From: Bacteroidales bacterium
Lineage (GTDB): Bacteria > Bacteroidota > Bacteroidia > Bacteroidales > UBA932
Direction: 5' to 3'
Assembly (NCBI GenBank): GCA_017429205.1
Contig: JAFRPH010000014.1
Span: 1 to 64,000, forward strand
DNA: 64,000 bases
Shown here: positions 8,354 through 16,019 of the stretch, in pieces
Position numbering within the stretch: the first letter of the stretch is position 1
Layout: every line of letters starts with the position of its first letter
Notes under the pieces: model-generated
Seen by the model: the letters and a program-made list of their open reading frames with translations, nothing else
What the model was told of the DNA's origin: nothing
Databases searched by the model: none
Made by a program: the position numbers and the translations under genes

Positions 8354-8497
8354 ATGAAACTGACTTACGCTTCCCCGGAAGTGCAAGTGGATTACTTGTA
8401 CATCGAAAAGAATCTCCTAGAGTCTGATAAGAATAGCCAGACCGAAATCGGATCTTTGGACAACCCGGAAAACGCTAATCCATGGACAATTAAATAA
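8354..8497 (+). CDS. Small peptide ORF, family member B
   Basis: 47 codons, MKLTYASPEVQVDYLYIEKN..., with the same spaced pattern Y-x2-P-x3-V-x2-L-x2-E-x3-L as the small ORFs at 3568 and 10603. The C-terminal half is polar and ends in PENANPWTIK; the NPW motif recurs in member C (ENPWGN). No signal peptide or cysteine. The stop at 8497 is 13 bases before the lipoprotein ATG, exactly as in the other two pairs. Function unknown. Confidence 0.75.
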   Translation: MKLTYASPEVQVDYLYIEKNLLESDKNSQTEIGSLDNPENANPWTIK

Positions 8498-8510
8498 AAA
8501 GGACCGGATT

Positions 8511-10517
8511 ATGAGAAAACAACTGCTGCTCGGAGCATCCTTTCTGCTGCTCGCCTTCCCGGCCTGCAACCGCCTCGAAGAAGAAAGTGTCCCCGCCTTC
8601 GGCTCCGTGAAGATGAGTTTTACCGCCGTCATGGACGAAGGTGACACCCGAACCGCCTACCAGGACGACAAGACCGCCTCCTGGGTGGCCGGCGATGCCA
8701 TCAGCGTCTACGTCACCAACGGGACGAAAGGCAAGGTCGTCACTTTCACGGCCAACCAGTCTTTGCGTTTCGTAGGTGAAGTACCCGACGGTTATAGTAC
8801 CATCGTCGCCGGCGCCTACCCCGCCGACGCAGCCCATACCTTCGGCGCCAAAGGGGTCAAGACCCTTCACTTGCCCGCCTCCTACACCCTTGCCGAGGGT
8901 GCCGATCCGGCCTCCATCCTCCCGCTCGCCGGGACGTTCACCAACGGTGTCATGAGCTTCCGTCACCCCGCCGGTGCGCTGAAGTTCACCATCAACAACG
9001 TCCCCGCCACGGCCACCCGCTTCCGTTTCACCACCGCCGGCCAGAAGGTCAATGGCGACTTCGCCCTGGATCCGGTCCTGGCCACTTCCAAGGTGGAAGC
9101 CGAGCAGTCCGTGGACATCAACTTCCCCGCCGCGCAAGGCACCCGCTCCTTCTATGTGCCGATGCCCGCCGGTGAACTCGCCGCCGGGGCCTCCATCGCC
9201 CTTTACGACGCCGATAACAACATCCTCTTCCAAAAGACCGTCCCCCAGGCGATGACCGTCAAAAAGAACGTCATCAAACGCATCGCCGCCGTGTCCGTGG
9301 ACAACTGGAGGAGGAACGAGGAATGGCAAATCAACTACTTGTGGAACACTTACTCTGCCGAAATCGACCTGATCCAATCCGAAATGGAAGTCACCGGAAC
9401 GACGGGGCTCTTCGATTTCGCCGTGGTCGCCAAGGGGGACTTCGAGACCCATTACGGCACGGTGGAGCAGTTCCTCAACTCCAGCTACATCGCCGACCAG
9501 AAAGCCGCCGGAGCCTATGCGAAGGAGTATATCGGCACGTACGAAATCAGCCGGCTGAGCCCGGGCGAATATACGGCGGTCATTTACGGCCTGGACCAAT
9601 ACTACAACTCCACCGGCGAATACAACGTCGTCGAGTTCGATGTGATCGAATTCGTCACGCCGGCAGGATGGTCCATCTCCTTCCTCCCGAAGGCTACGAT
9701 CGGCGGGCAAACCGTCCAGGCGGCCACCGTCAAAGTCTCTGCTGGAACGAGATGGGGATTCAGCTACACGACCAAGCAGAAATACGACGAAATCTACGGA
9801 GGCGACCCGGCCGTCTTCATCGGCAGCAAACGGACGGGTACTGGCTCCCTGAACACCAGGACGAACGCCACGGTCAACCTCGGCAATCTAGCTCAGGACG
9901 AGTGGGTATTCTTCGTCTATGGAATGTACGATCGCACGGAAGAGGGCGGCCTCCGCACGCCTTCCGGGGCGTATTGCATGCTGGATTACAAGTATTTCCT
10001 GCCCACGGAGGCCTTCGCCTACTGGCTGGGCGAATGGGAGGTGACCGAAAATGATGGCACCATTCCCCATACGGATTACTGGACCATTGAAACGGACGTC
10101 CTCAACGAGTCGTATATCGTGACGGGCCTTTGCAACAATACGGCCAATCCCAAGGAAATCAAGGCCACGCTGGACGGGACCACGCTCAGAATCCAGAGCC
10201 AGTTCGATTTGGGGACCGTACAATCCACCAACGGAGACATTTATCATATTTCGCTTGTCGGTGCTTCCGACACAGGGGCTTATGATTTCAACAATTATAC
10301 ACCTTACGACCTGATGTCCGCCCAAAAGACGGATGAAACGAAGGCCGCCCTCACCGGATTTGGATATCCCAAATACAACCTGCTCGGCAGGGTGACCCAC
10401 GAGTCCGACCTCAACAACTACGGCTCCGTCCGACGGCTTCCGGCGACGATGACTCGCGTCACCAGCGACAGCGTCATCGTGCCTGATGACGAGGCGGTGG
10501 ATGTGATCGTTCCCTAG
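8511..10517 (+). CDS. Fimbrillin-like surface lipoprotein, paralogue 1
   Basis: 668 residues, starting MRKQLLLGASFLLLAFPACN with the lipobox FPAC (Cys about residue 19). The mature N terminus has the fimbrillin-like pattern DTRTAYQDDKTASWVAGDAISVY. Residues up to about 265 are close to identical in many stretches with the gene at 10754 (for example GADPASILPLAGTF, HPAGALKFTI, YVPMPAGELAAG). The middle holds an FN3-like unit, and the C-terminal domain has WLGEWEVTENDG...WTIETDVLNESYIVTGL. It is probably an outer-membrane-anchored, surface-exposed protein. It shares a message with small ORF B and perhaps with the following pair. Confidence 0.8.
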   Translation: MRKQLLLGASFLLLAFPACNRLEEESVPAFGSVKMSFTAVMDEGDTRTAYQDDKTASWVAGDAISVYVTNGTKGKVVTFTANQSLRFVGEVPDGYSTIVAGAYPADAAHTFGAKGVKTLHLPASYTLAEGADPASILPLAGTFTNGVMSFRHPAGALKFTINNVPATATRFRFTTAGQKVNGDFALDPVLATSKVEAEQSVDINFPAAQGTRSFYVPMPAGELAAGASIALYDADNNILFQKTVPQAMTVKKNVIKRIAAVSVDNWRRNEEWQINYLWNTYSAEIDLIQSEMEVTGTTGLFDFAVVAKGDFETHYGTVEQFLNSSYIADQKAAGAYAKEYIGTYEISRLSPGEYTAVIYGLDQYYNSTGEYNVVEFDVIEFVTPAGWSISFLPKATIGGQTVQAATVKVSAGTRWGFSYTTKQKYDEIYGGDPAVFIGSKRTGTGSLNTRTNATVNLGNLAQDEWVFFVYGMYDRTEEGGLRTPSGAYCMLDYKYFLPTEAFAYWLGEWEVTENDGTIPHTDYWTIETDVLNESYIVTGLCNNTANPKEIKATLDGTTLRIQSQFDLGTVQSTNGDIYHISLVGASDTGAYDFNNYTPYDLMSAQKTDETKAALTGFGYPKYNLLGRVTHESDLNNYGSVRRLPATMTRVTSDSVIVPDDEAVDVIVP

Positions 10518-10602
10518 ACGGGACCTCCATCCCGCCTTGGGAGACTCGGAAACCATAGAGGCCGAATCGATATTTTGTGAAATAAAACTAGGACAAATAG
10601 AT

Positions 10603-10740
10603 ATGAAAAAGACTTATCTAATTCCCGATGTCCGGGTAAAAGACCTGAAACTTGAATGGAACTTTCTGCAGTCGGGAGGCTTGAACCCCGGCATCAATCC
10701 ATTGGATGATCCAGAGGAGGAGAACCCCTGGGGAAACTAA
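10603..10740 (+). CDS. Small peptide ORF, family member C
   Basis: 45 codons, MKKTYLIPDVRVKDLKLEWN..., the cleanest member of the family seen at 3568 and 8354. It aligns without gaps at Y, P, V, L, E and L, then continues QSGGLNPGINPLDDPEEENPWGN. The acidic C terminus with NPW resembles member B. The stop is 13 bases before the next lipoprotein start. No perfect promoter was found in the 85 bases upstream, so it may be read from the 8250 promoter. Confidence 0.8.
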   Translation: MKKTYLIPDVRVKDLKLEWNFLQSGGLNPGINPLDDPEEENPWGN

Positions 10741-10753
10741 GGAGGGGCGCCTT

Positions 10754-12829
10754 ATGAGAAAGATTACCGTCATCGGAACTTCCTTGCTTCTCCTCGCCAT
10801 AGCTTCCTGCTCCCGCGAAAAAGAAACCAGCCTTGCCGACGGCATCGTGAAGATGCGCTTCACCGCTGTCGTGGCCGACGGTTCCACCAGAACCGCCTAC
10901 GAGAATGACAAGACCGTTTCCTGGTTGGTCGGCGACGCCCTCAGCGTCTACGTCACCAACGGGACCGACGGCCAGGTCGTGACCTTCACGGCCGGCGAAG
11001 ACCTGGCCTTTGAAGGCAACGTCCCCGCCGGGTACACGACCATCGTCGCCGGCGCCTACCCCGCCGACGCCGCCCATACCTTTGACGCCACCGGCGTCAA
11101 GACGCTTCACTTCCCGGCCTCCTACACCCTGGCCGAGGGGGCCGATCCAGCCTCCATCCTTCCGCTCGCCGGCACCTATGCCGACGGCGTGATGACCTTC
11201 CGCCACCCGGCCGGTGCGCTGAAGTTCACCATTGACAATGTCCCCGCCACGGCCGTGCGTTTCCGTTTCACCGCCGCCGGTCAGAAGGTCAACGGCAGCT
11301 TCGCCATGGACCCGGCCCTGGCCACCACCGAAGTGGAAGCTGAGCAATCCGTGGACATCACCGTCCCTGCCTCAGAAGGCTCCCGTTCCTTCTACGTGCC
11401 GATGCCCGCCGGTGAACTCGCCGCCGGCTCCATCGCCCTCTACGACGCTGAAAACAACCTCCTCTTCCAGAAATCCGTTCCCCAGGCGATGACCGTCAGC
11501 AAGAATGTCATCAAGCGGATTGCCGCCGTGGAAACCTGGAAGAAGAACGAGGCGTGGCAGGTCAAATACGTGTACGACTTATACAACAAGACTGCCCAGA
11601 AGGTCTATTCCTATGTCAATCTTTCCGGAACGACCGGTTTATATGACATTTCGCTGTCTACGAAGAGTTACTTCGATTCTCACTTTGGATCCATTGAAGG
11701 ATTCCTCTCCTCCGACTTCATCTCCGGCAGACAGGCCAGTGGAACCACACCCAAGTCGGGGGACAAGAATTACTATTATAACAGGCTCACTCCCGGCGGC
11801 ACGTACGTTATGGTTGTCTACGGCGTGGACGAAAACTACAACTTCACCGGCGAATACAACATCGTTGAATTCGAAGTACCCGAATTCACCCAGCCGGAAA
11901 ACTGGCACTTGACGTTCAGGCCCAGCTATAATGTGAATGGCGAACTCCACCCGGCCGTCCATATCCAGGTCCCCGAAGGAACATCCTATTCGACCGCGAA
12001 CTTGAAGAAAGAAACCTTCCTGAACAATTATGGCGGTGATGCCGCGGCTTACATCTGGACCCGGGTCAATCCCACCACCTCCGTTACCATCCGGACGAGC
12101 AAGGACATCAACCTGTATTTCGGCTCGCTGGATGAAACGGACTATGTCTACATCGTCTATGGTGTTCGCGAAGCGGAGCAAACTGGTGGCAATCGGATAC
12201 TCACCTATGAGTACGCCCTGTTGGAGTACACCTATGTCAAGCCTTCCGACGAGCCCACGGAAGCCTATAGTGCATGGATTGGTAAATGGACCGTTACGGA
12301 AAGTTCCGGTGATGCGCCCTTCACCGACACTTGGACTATCTCTGCCAAGAGCAACAATGCCTCCTATAAGATTACCGGACTCGTAAAAAGGACGTCTTGG
12401 GAAGTCCTCGGGTTGTTCGAGGAAAATGGAACCCTTCTCATCAAGGCACAGAAGGATATTGCCAAAACAACCTCCGGTGACTATGAGGTCTCTGTGAACT
12501 TGTATGGAAAGAAAGCTGACGGAAAAACCACTCCCGGCACCTATGACCTGATGCGAGCGACGATGGATCCTGCGAACCCGGGCCACGCCGTGCTTGCACC
12601 GCCTTCGTCTTCGTCTCTCTATGTGTCTTACCTGTTCTATGGAACCTATACGAACAGTGAAGGTACAAACATGGCGGTGACGTGGAAGAATGGCACACGG
12701 TCCAATTCCGCAGCCATGACCCGTGCGGCCGAAGAAGAAGTCATGCATCCCGACGATTGGGATGTCGCCGAGGATTTCACCCAGGGCTCCGAACCCGTGG
12801 TGATCATCGACGCCCTCCCGGGAGAGTAG
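10754..12829 (+). CDS. Fimbrillin-like surface lipoprotein, paralogue 2
   Basis: 691 residues from MRKITVIGTSLLLLAIASCS (lipobox IASC, Cys about residue 19). The start at 10754 is chosen because it begins the signal peptide; an earlier in-frame ATG at 10706 lies inside small ORF C. The N-terminal 260 residues are a near copy of the 8511 protein, including STRTAYENDKTVSWLVGDALSVY. The FN3-like middle (VYGVDENYNFTGEYNIVEFEVPEF) and the C-terminal domain (WIGKWTVTESSGDAPFTDTWTI) are homologous but far more diverged. A terminator-like hairpin follows. Confidence 0.8.
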   Translation: MRKITVIGTSLLLLAIASCSREKETSLADGIVKMRFTAVVADGSTRTAYENDKTVSWLVGDALSVYVTNGTDGQVVTFTAGEDLAFEGNVPAGYTTIVAGAYPADAAHTFDATGVKTLHFPASYTLAEGADPASILPLAGTYADGVMTFRHPAGALKFTIDNVPATAVRFRFTAAGQKVNGSFAMDPALATTEVEAEQSVDITVPASEGSRSFYVPMPAGELAAGSIALYDAENNLLFQKSVPQAMTVSKNVIKRIAAVETWKKNEAWQVKYVYDLYNKTAQKVYSYVNLSGTTGLYDISLSTKSYFDSHFGSIEGFLSSDFISGRQASGTTPKSGDKNYYYNRLTPGGTYVMVVYGVDENYNFTGEYNIVEFEVPEFTQPENWHLTFRPSYNVNGELHPAVHIQVPEGTSYSTANLKKETFLNNYGGDAAAYIWTRVNPTTSVTIRTSKDINLYFGSLDETDYVYIVYGVREAEQTGGNRILTYEYALLEYTYVKPSDEPTEAYSAWIGKWTVTESSGDAPFTDTWTISAKSNNASYKITGLVKRTSWEVLGLFEENGTLLIKAQKDIAKTTSGDYEVSVNLYGKKADGKTTPGTYDLMRATMDPANPGHAVLAPPSSSSLYVSYLFYGTYTNSEGTNMAVTWKNGTRSNSAAMTRAAEEEVMHPDDWDVAEDFTQGSEPVVIIDALPGE

Positions 12830-12847
12830 CCTCTCCTTTCTGAACAG

Positions 12848-12884
12848 GGCGGCCGGGACCGGAGGGTTCCGGCCGCCTCTTGTT
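12848..12884 (+). terminator. Terminator after the lipoprotein pair
   Basis: Perfect 9-bp GC stem (12848-12856 with 12869-12877), 12-base loop, then the T-rich TCTTGTTT. Confidence 0.7.
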
Positions 12885-12896
12885 TCCGCCCGCGAT

Positions 12897-12927
12897 TTTG
12901 AAATGATGGGCCATAGCATTATCTTTG
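12897..12927 (+). promoter_or_regulatory. Promoter of the 12942 gene
   Basis: TTTG at 12897-12900, 19 bases, TATCTTTG at 12920-12927. It sets the downstream gene start at 12942 or 12948, since an earlier ATG at 12903 lies upstream of this promoter. Confidence 0.8.
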
Positions 12928-12941
12928 CAGCGCAAAGAAGT

Positions 12942-13781
12942 ATGAATATGAAACGACTGACTATATTTTTCGCCCTGCTTGTGGTGAGCACGGCCCTTTT
13001 CGCCCAAGGCAAGGTCACGACCCGGAAGCATCTGTTCTCCGACTTCTCCGACAAGATCACGAAAGTCGTGATGAGCGGGAACGAGATCCTGGACGGTGCG
13101 CTGCGCCAGGAGGTGGTGGACTTGTGGACCCTCTCCCCCTTCGAGTTCTGCTCGATGGCCGAGTACGAATCCCTCAAGAAATCGGACACGTATTACTTCC
13201 TCCTTGTGACTGCCGGCCAGGCCAAGGGTGAGGAAGAGCCGATGGTCCGTTTCCTGACCCTCGAGAAGGGCGGGGCCGACAAGGGGGACAACATCGCCCT
13301 CCGCACGGAGGTCATTTCCCTGCCGCTGTGCCCCGTGGACGGCGGTTCCGGGCGGGAATTCGTGTTCCTGCCGGCCCTCGTGAAGGGCGTCCAGGAGTTC
13401 ACCGCCGAGGCCATGGAATCCGAAAAGACGGCCTACTCCGGCATGGCCTGGTTCAACGGGCATTTCGACAAGAAAGGCGCGATTAAGCGCATCTACCTGG
13501 CCAAGGAAGACATCTCCGAGTCCGTCTCCACGAAGGAACGTGAAAAGTATATGGACGAGGACATCATCCTCTGCGACGAAGACGAGGCCGACAAGGCCTA
13601 CACCGACAAGACCTACAACACGTTGGTCAGCTATACCGTCTCCGCCGGCACCTGGAGCTACAAGATGCTCGTCGAGGCCGATACGGACACCGTCTACTAC
13701 CTCCGCAAGCACAAGGTCAATGCGAAGAACGCCCCCGGCTTCCTCACGGACGACCTCAAACGGATTTCGAGGAAGCGGTAA
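12942..13781 (+). CDS. Secreted hypothetical protein
   Basis: 279 residues (MNMKRLTIFFALLVVSTALFAQ) with a clear Sec signal peptide ending ALFAQG; no lipobox. The mature part is soluble-looking, acidic and rich in Lys/Glu/Asp, with few cysteines. I do not recognise a domain. The stop codon overlaps the ATG of the M16 peptidase by one base, so the two are cotranscribed and probably translationally coupled. Likely periplasmic. Confidence 0.75.
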   Translation: MNMKRLTIFFALLVVSTALFAQGKVTTRKHLFSDFSDKITKVVMSGNEILDGALRQEVVDLWTLSPFEFCSMAEYESLKKSDTYYFLLVTAGQAKGEEEPMVRFLTLEKGGADKGDNIALRTEVISLPLCPVDGGSGREFVFLPALVKGVQEFTAEAMESEKTAYSGMAWFNGHFDKKGAIKRIYLAKEDISESVSTKEREKYMDEDIILCDEDEADKAYTDKTYNTLVSYTVSAGTWSYKMLVEADTDTVYYLRKHKVNAKNAPGFLTDDLKRISRKR

Positions 13782-15019
13782 TGCGGAGCGGAACGGCACC
13801 CTGCGGACTCCGGTACGCCGTCCGGCGCGGCGGGTCCGCCGTCGGCTACTGCGCCCTGAGCCTGCGCTGCGGGACCCGGGACGAGGCCGATTTCCCCAAT
13901 GGCATCGCCCATTTCGCGGAGCACACGATCTTCCGCGGCACGGCGCGCAAAAGCGCGCCCGTCATCAACAGCTACCTGGACCGCCTGGGTGGAGAACTTA
14001 ACGCCTACACCACCAAGGAAGAGATCGTCCTGCACGCCACCGTGCTGAAGGAGGATCTCGGGAAGGCCGCCGGCCTGCTTTTCGAGCTGGCGACGGAGGC
14101 CACCTTCCCCGACGCCGAAATCGAGACCGAACGGGGCGTCGTCCTGGACGAGATCATCTCCTACAAGGACAACCCGGCCGAGGACGTGTACGACAAGTTC
14201 GAGGGAATGCTCTTCGAGGGACATCCCCTGGGCCTGCCCATCCTGGGCACTTCCGCCTCCGTCCGCCGCATCAAGCCGGAGGACCTCCGCCGCTTCGCCC
14301 GCACCTTCTTCATCCCTACGCGCATGGCCTTCACGGTCGTCGCGGACCTGGACGAGAAAGTGATGGAAAAACGGGTGCTCAGGCTGGTGGAAAAGCTGTT
14401 CGGAGAAGAGATTCCTTCACCGGCTCCGCCGGTTCGGAATGACAACGCCCCCGCCCCCGGCGCCGCACCGTTCAACAAGACCGTGGACAAGCGGAACCAC
14501 GAGGTGAACGCCGTCATCGGCAACCGGGCGCCGTCGCTGTACGAGCCCGAGGACCGCATCACGGCCGCCGTCCTGTGCAACATTCTCGGCGGACCGGCGT
14601 CAAACTCCCTGCTGAATAAGGTCCTGCGCGAGAAGAACGGCTGGGTGTACGGCGTGGAGTGCACGTACACGCAGTACGCTGACAGCGGCATCGCCGCCAT
14701 CACCTTCGGCTGCGACAAGCCCAACCTGGAGCGCTGCCTCACGGCCCTGGACAAGATTCTCGCGCGCATCCGCGAGGTCCCGTTCTCCGAGCGCACCCTG
14801 AAGGCCTACAAGAAGCAGCTCCTCGGACAGCTCGCCATCTCCTCCGACAACGGCGAGGCGCAGTGCCTGTCGATGGGCAAGAGCCTTCTCGCCTGGGGCC
14901 GCATCGACACGAGCGCCGAAATGCGCGCCCGGATCGAGGCCGTCACCCCGGTCGCCCTGCAGGCCATGGCCCGGCGGCTCTTCGCCCCGGAGACCCTCTC
15001 GCGGCTGATTTACCTGTAA
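13781..15019 (+). CDS. M16 family zinc peptidase
   Basis: Insulinase/PqqL-type metallopeptidase, 412 residues, which is a normal length for a bacterial one-chain member (an active plus an inactive half). The inverted zinc motif is GIAHFAEHTIF (HxxEH), with the third ligand Glu expected in ETERGVVLDEI. The second half has the typical NSLLNKVLREKNGWVYG segment. It has no signal peptide and so is probably cytoplasmic. The Pro-rich link between the halves (about residues 210-222) contains a dispersed palindromic repeat translated as IPSPAPPVRND. It overlaps the preceding secreted protein gene by one base. Confidence 0.9.
   Translation: MRSGTAPCGLRYAVRRGGSAVGYCALSLRCGTRDEADFPNGIAHFAEHTIFRGTARKSAPVINSYLDRLGGELNAYTTKEEIVLHATVLKEDLGKAAGLLFELATEATFPDAEIETERGVVLDEIISYKDNPAEDVYDKFEGMLFEGHPLGLPILGTSASVRRIKPEDLRRFARTFFIPTRMAFTVVADLDEKVMEKRVLRLVEKLFGEEIPSPAPPVRNDNAPAPGAAPFNKTVDKRNHEVNAVIGNRAPSLYEPEDRITAAVLCNILGGPASNSLLNKVLREKNGWVYGVECTYTQYADSGIAAITFGCDKPNLERCLTALDKILARIREVPFSERTLKAYKKQLLGQLAISSDNGEAQCLSMGKSLLAWGRIDTSAEMRARIEAVTPVALQAMARRLFAPETLSRLIYL
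14410..14443 (+). repeat. Dispersed palindromic repeat, copy 4 (inside the M16 gene)
   Basis: 34 bases, GATTCCTTC, a central stem ACCGGCTCCGCCGGT, then TCGGAATGAC. The ends match copies 1 and 2; the centre matches copy 3. Confidence 0.75.
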
Positions 15020-15038
15020 CCAATCAAAACACACAGAT

Positions 15039-15908
15039 ATGCAAGCGACAAAAACCATCAATCCCCGCAAGTTCTCCATCGGAAAGGCCACCTGGATTTC
15101 CCTTGGCGTTACGATTCTCGCCATCATCCTGATGGCCTCCTGCTGCACGACCATCGACTCGGCGGCCGTGGGCATCAAGTTCAAGAAATGGTCTTCCAAC
15201 GCGGAGCTCCGCGGCGGCGTGGAAGGCACCTGCCGCGGTTGGGTGTGGTACAACCCCATCACCGAGAGCATCTTCGAGTATCCGACCTACATCCAGCGGG
15301 TCACCTACGAACCCTTCACGGTGAACCCCAAGGACGCGGCCATCTTCTCGATGACCCCGACCCTCGCCTACCAGATCGACGAGAACAAGGCCGTGGACAT
15401 CTTCGTGAAGTACCGCAAGCCGGTCCGCGAACTGGAGATGGGCTACATCAACACCTGCATCTTCGAGGCTTACCGCACCTGCGCGAACAACTACACGTCC
15501 GACGAGCTGATGGCGAACCGCGCCAAGTTCGAGACCGAAGTCCGCGCCCGCCTGGACGAGTCGATGAACGCCGAGGGCTTCATCGTCCGCGAGTTCACGA
15601 CGAAGATCGACCCGCCGGCTTCCTTGACCGAAGCCATCAACGCCAAGAACGAGGCCGTCCAGAACGCCCTCAAGGCCGAGAACAAGGTGAAGGAGGCCGA
15701 AGCCGAGGCGAAGATCGCCATCGCGAAGGCCAAGGGTGAAGCCGAGGCGCAGAAGATTACGGGCGACGGCGAGGCCTACTACAACCGCGTGGTCGCCGCG
15801 TCCCTCAACGCCCTCCTCGTCCAGCAATACGCCATCGAGAAGTGGAACGGCGAGCTCCCGCAGTTCAACGGCTCCAGCGCCCTGCCGTTCATCAACCTGA
15901 ACAAATAG
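15039..15908 (+). CDS. SPFH/prohibitin-family membrane protein
   Basis: 289 residues. One N-terminal transmembrane segment (about residues 18-36, SLGVTILAIILMASCC) is followed by a band-7 domain starting near TIDSAAVGIKF and a long Ala/Glu/Lys coiled coil (about residues 205-245, KNEAVQNALKAENKVKEAEA). Family members form large ring assemblies on membranes and regulate proteases or organise microdomains. The N-terminal segment ends MASCC, which could also be read as a lipobox. It follows the M16 peptidase by 19 bases and may be cotranscribed. A strong hairpin follows. Confidence 0.88.
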   Translation: MQATKTINPRKFSIGKATWISLGVTILAIILMASCCTTIDSAAVGIKFKKWSSNAELRGGVEGTCRGWVWYNPITESIFEYPTYIQRVTYEPFTVNPKDAAIFSMTPTLAYQIDENKAVDIFVKYRKPVRELEMGYINTCIFEAYRTCANNYTSDELMANRAKFETEVRARLDESMNAEGFIVREFTTKIDPPASLTEAINAKNEAVQNALKAENKVKEAEAEAKIAIAKAKGEAEAQKITGDGEAYYNRVVAASLNALLVQQYAIEKWNGELPQFNGSSALPFINLNK

Positions 15909-15949
15909 GCGTCCCGCCCAAGTAGTTCAGCCTCAACGGGTTAAACGAA

Positions 15950-15978
15950 TCTCCCTGGTGCAAGTTGCACCAGGGAGA
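15950..15978. terminator. Perfect hairpin between convergent genes
   Basis: TCTCCCTGGTGCAA at 15950-15963 is perfectly inverted at 15965-15978 (14 bp). Likely a bidirectional terminator between the SPFH gene and metG; the flanking T/A runs are short. Confidence 0.7.
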
Positions 15979-16019
15979 ATTGTTTAATACGCTAAGTGTC
16001 AAGCAGTTGAGCGAGACGG

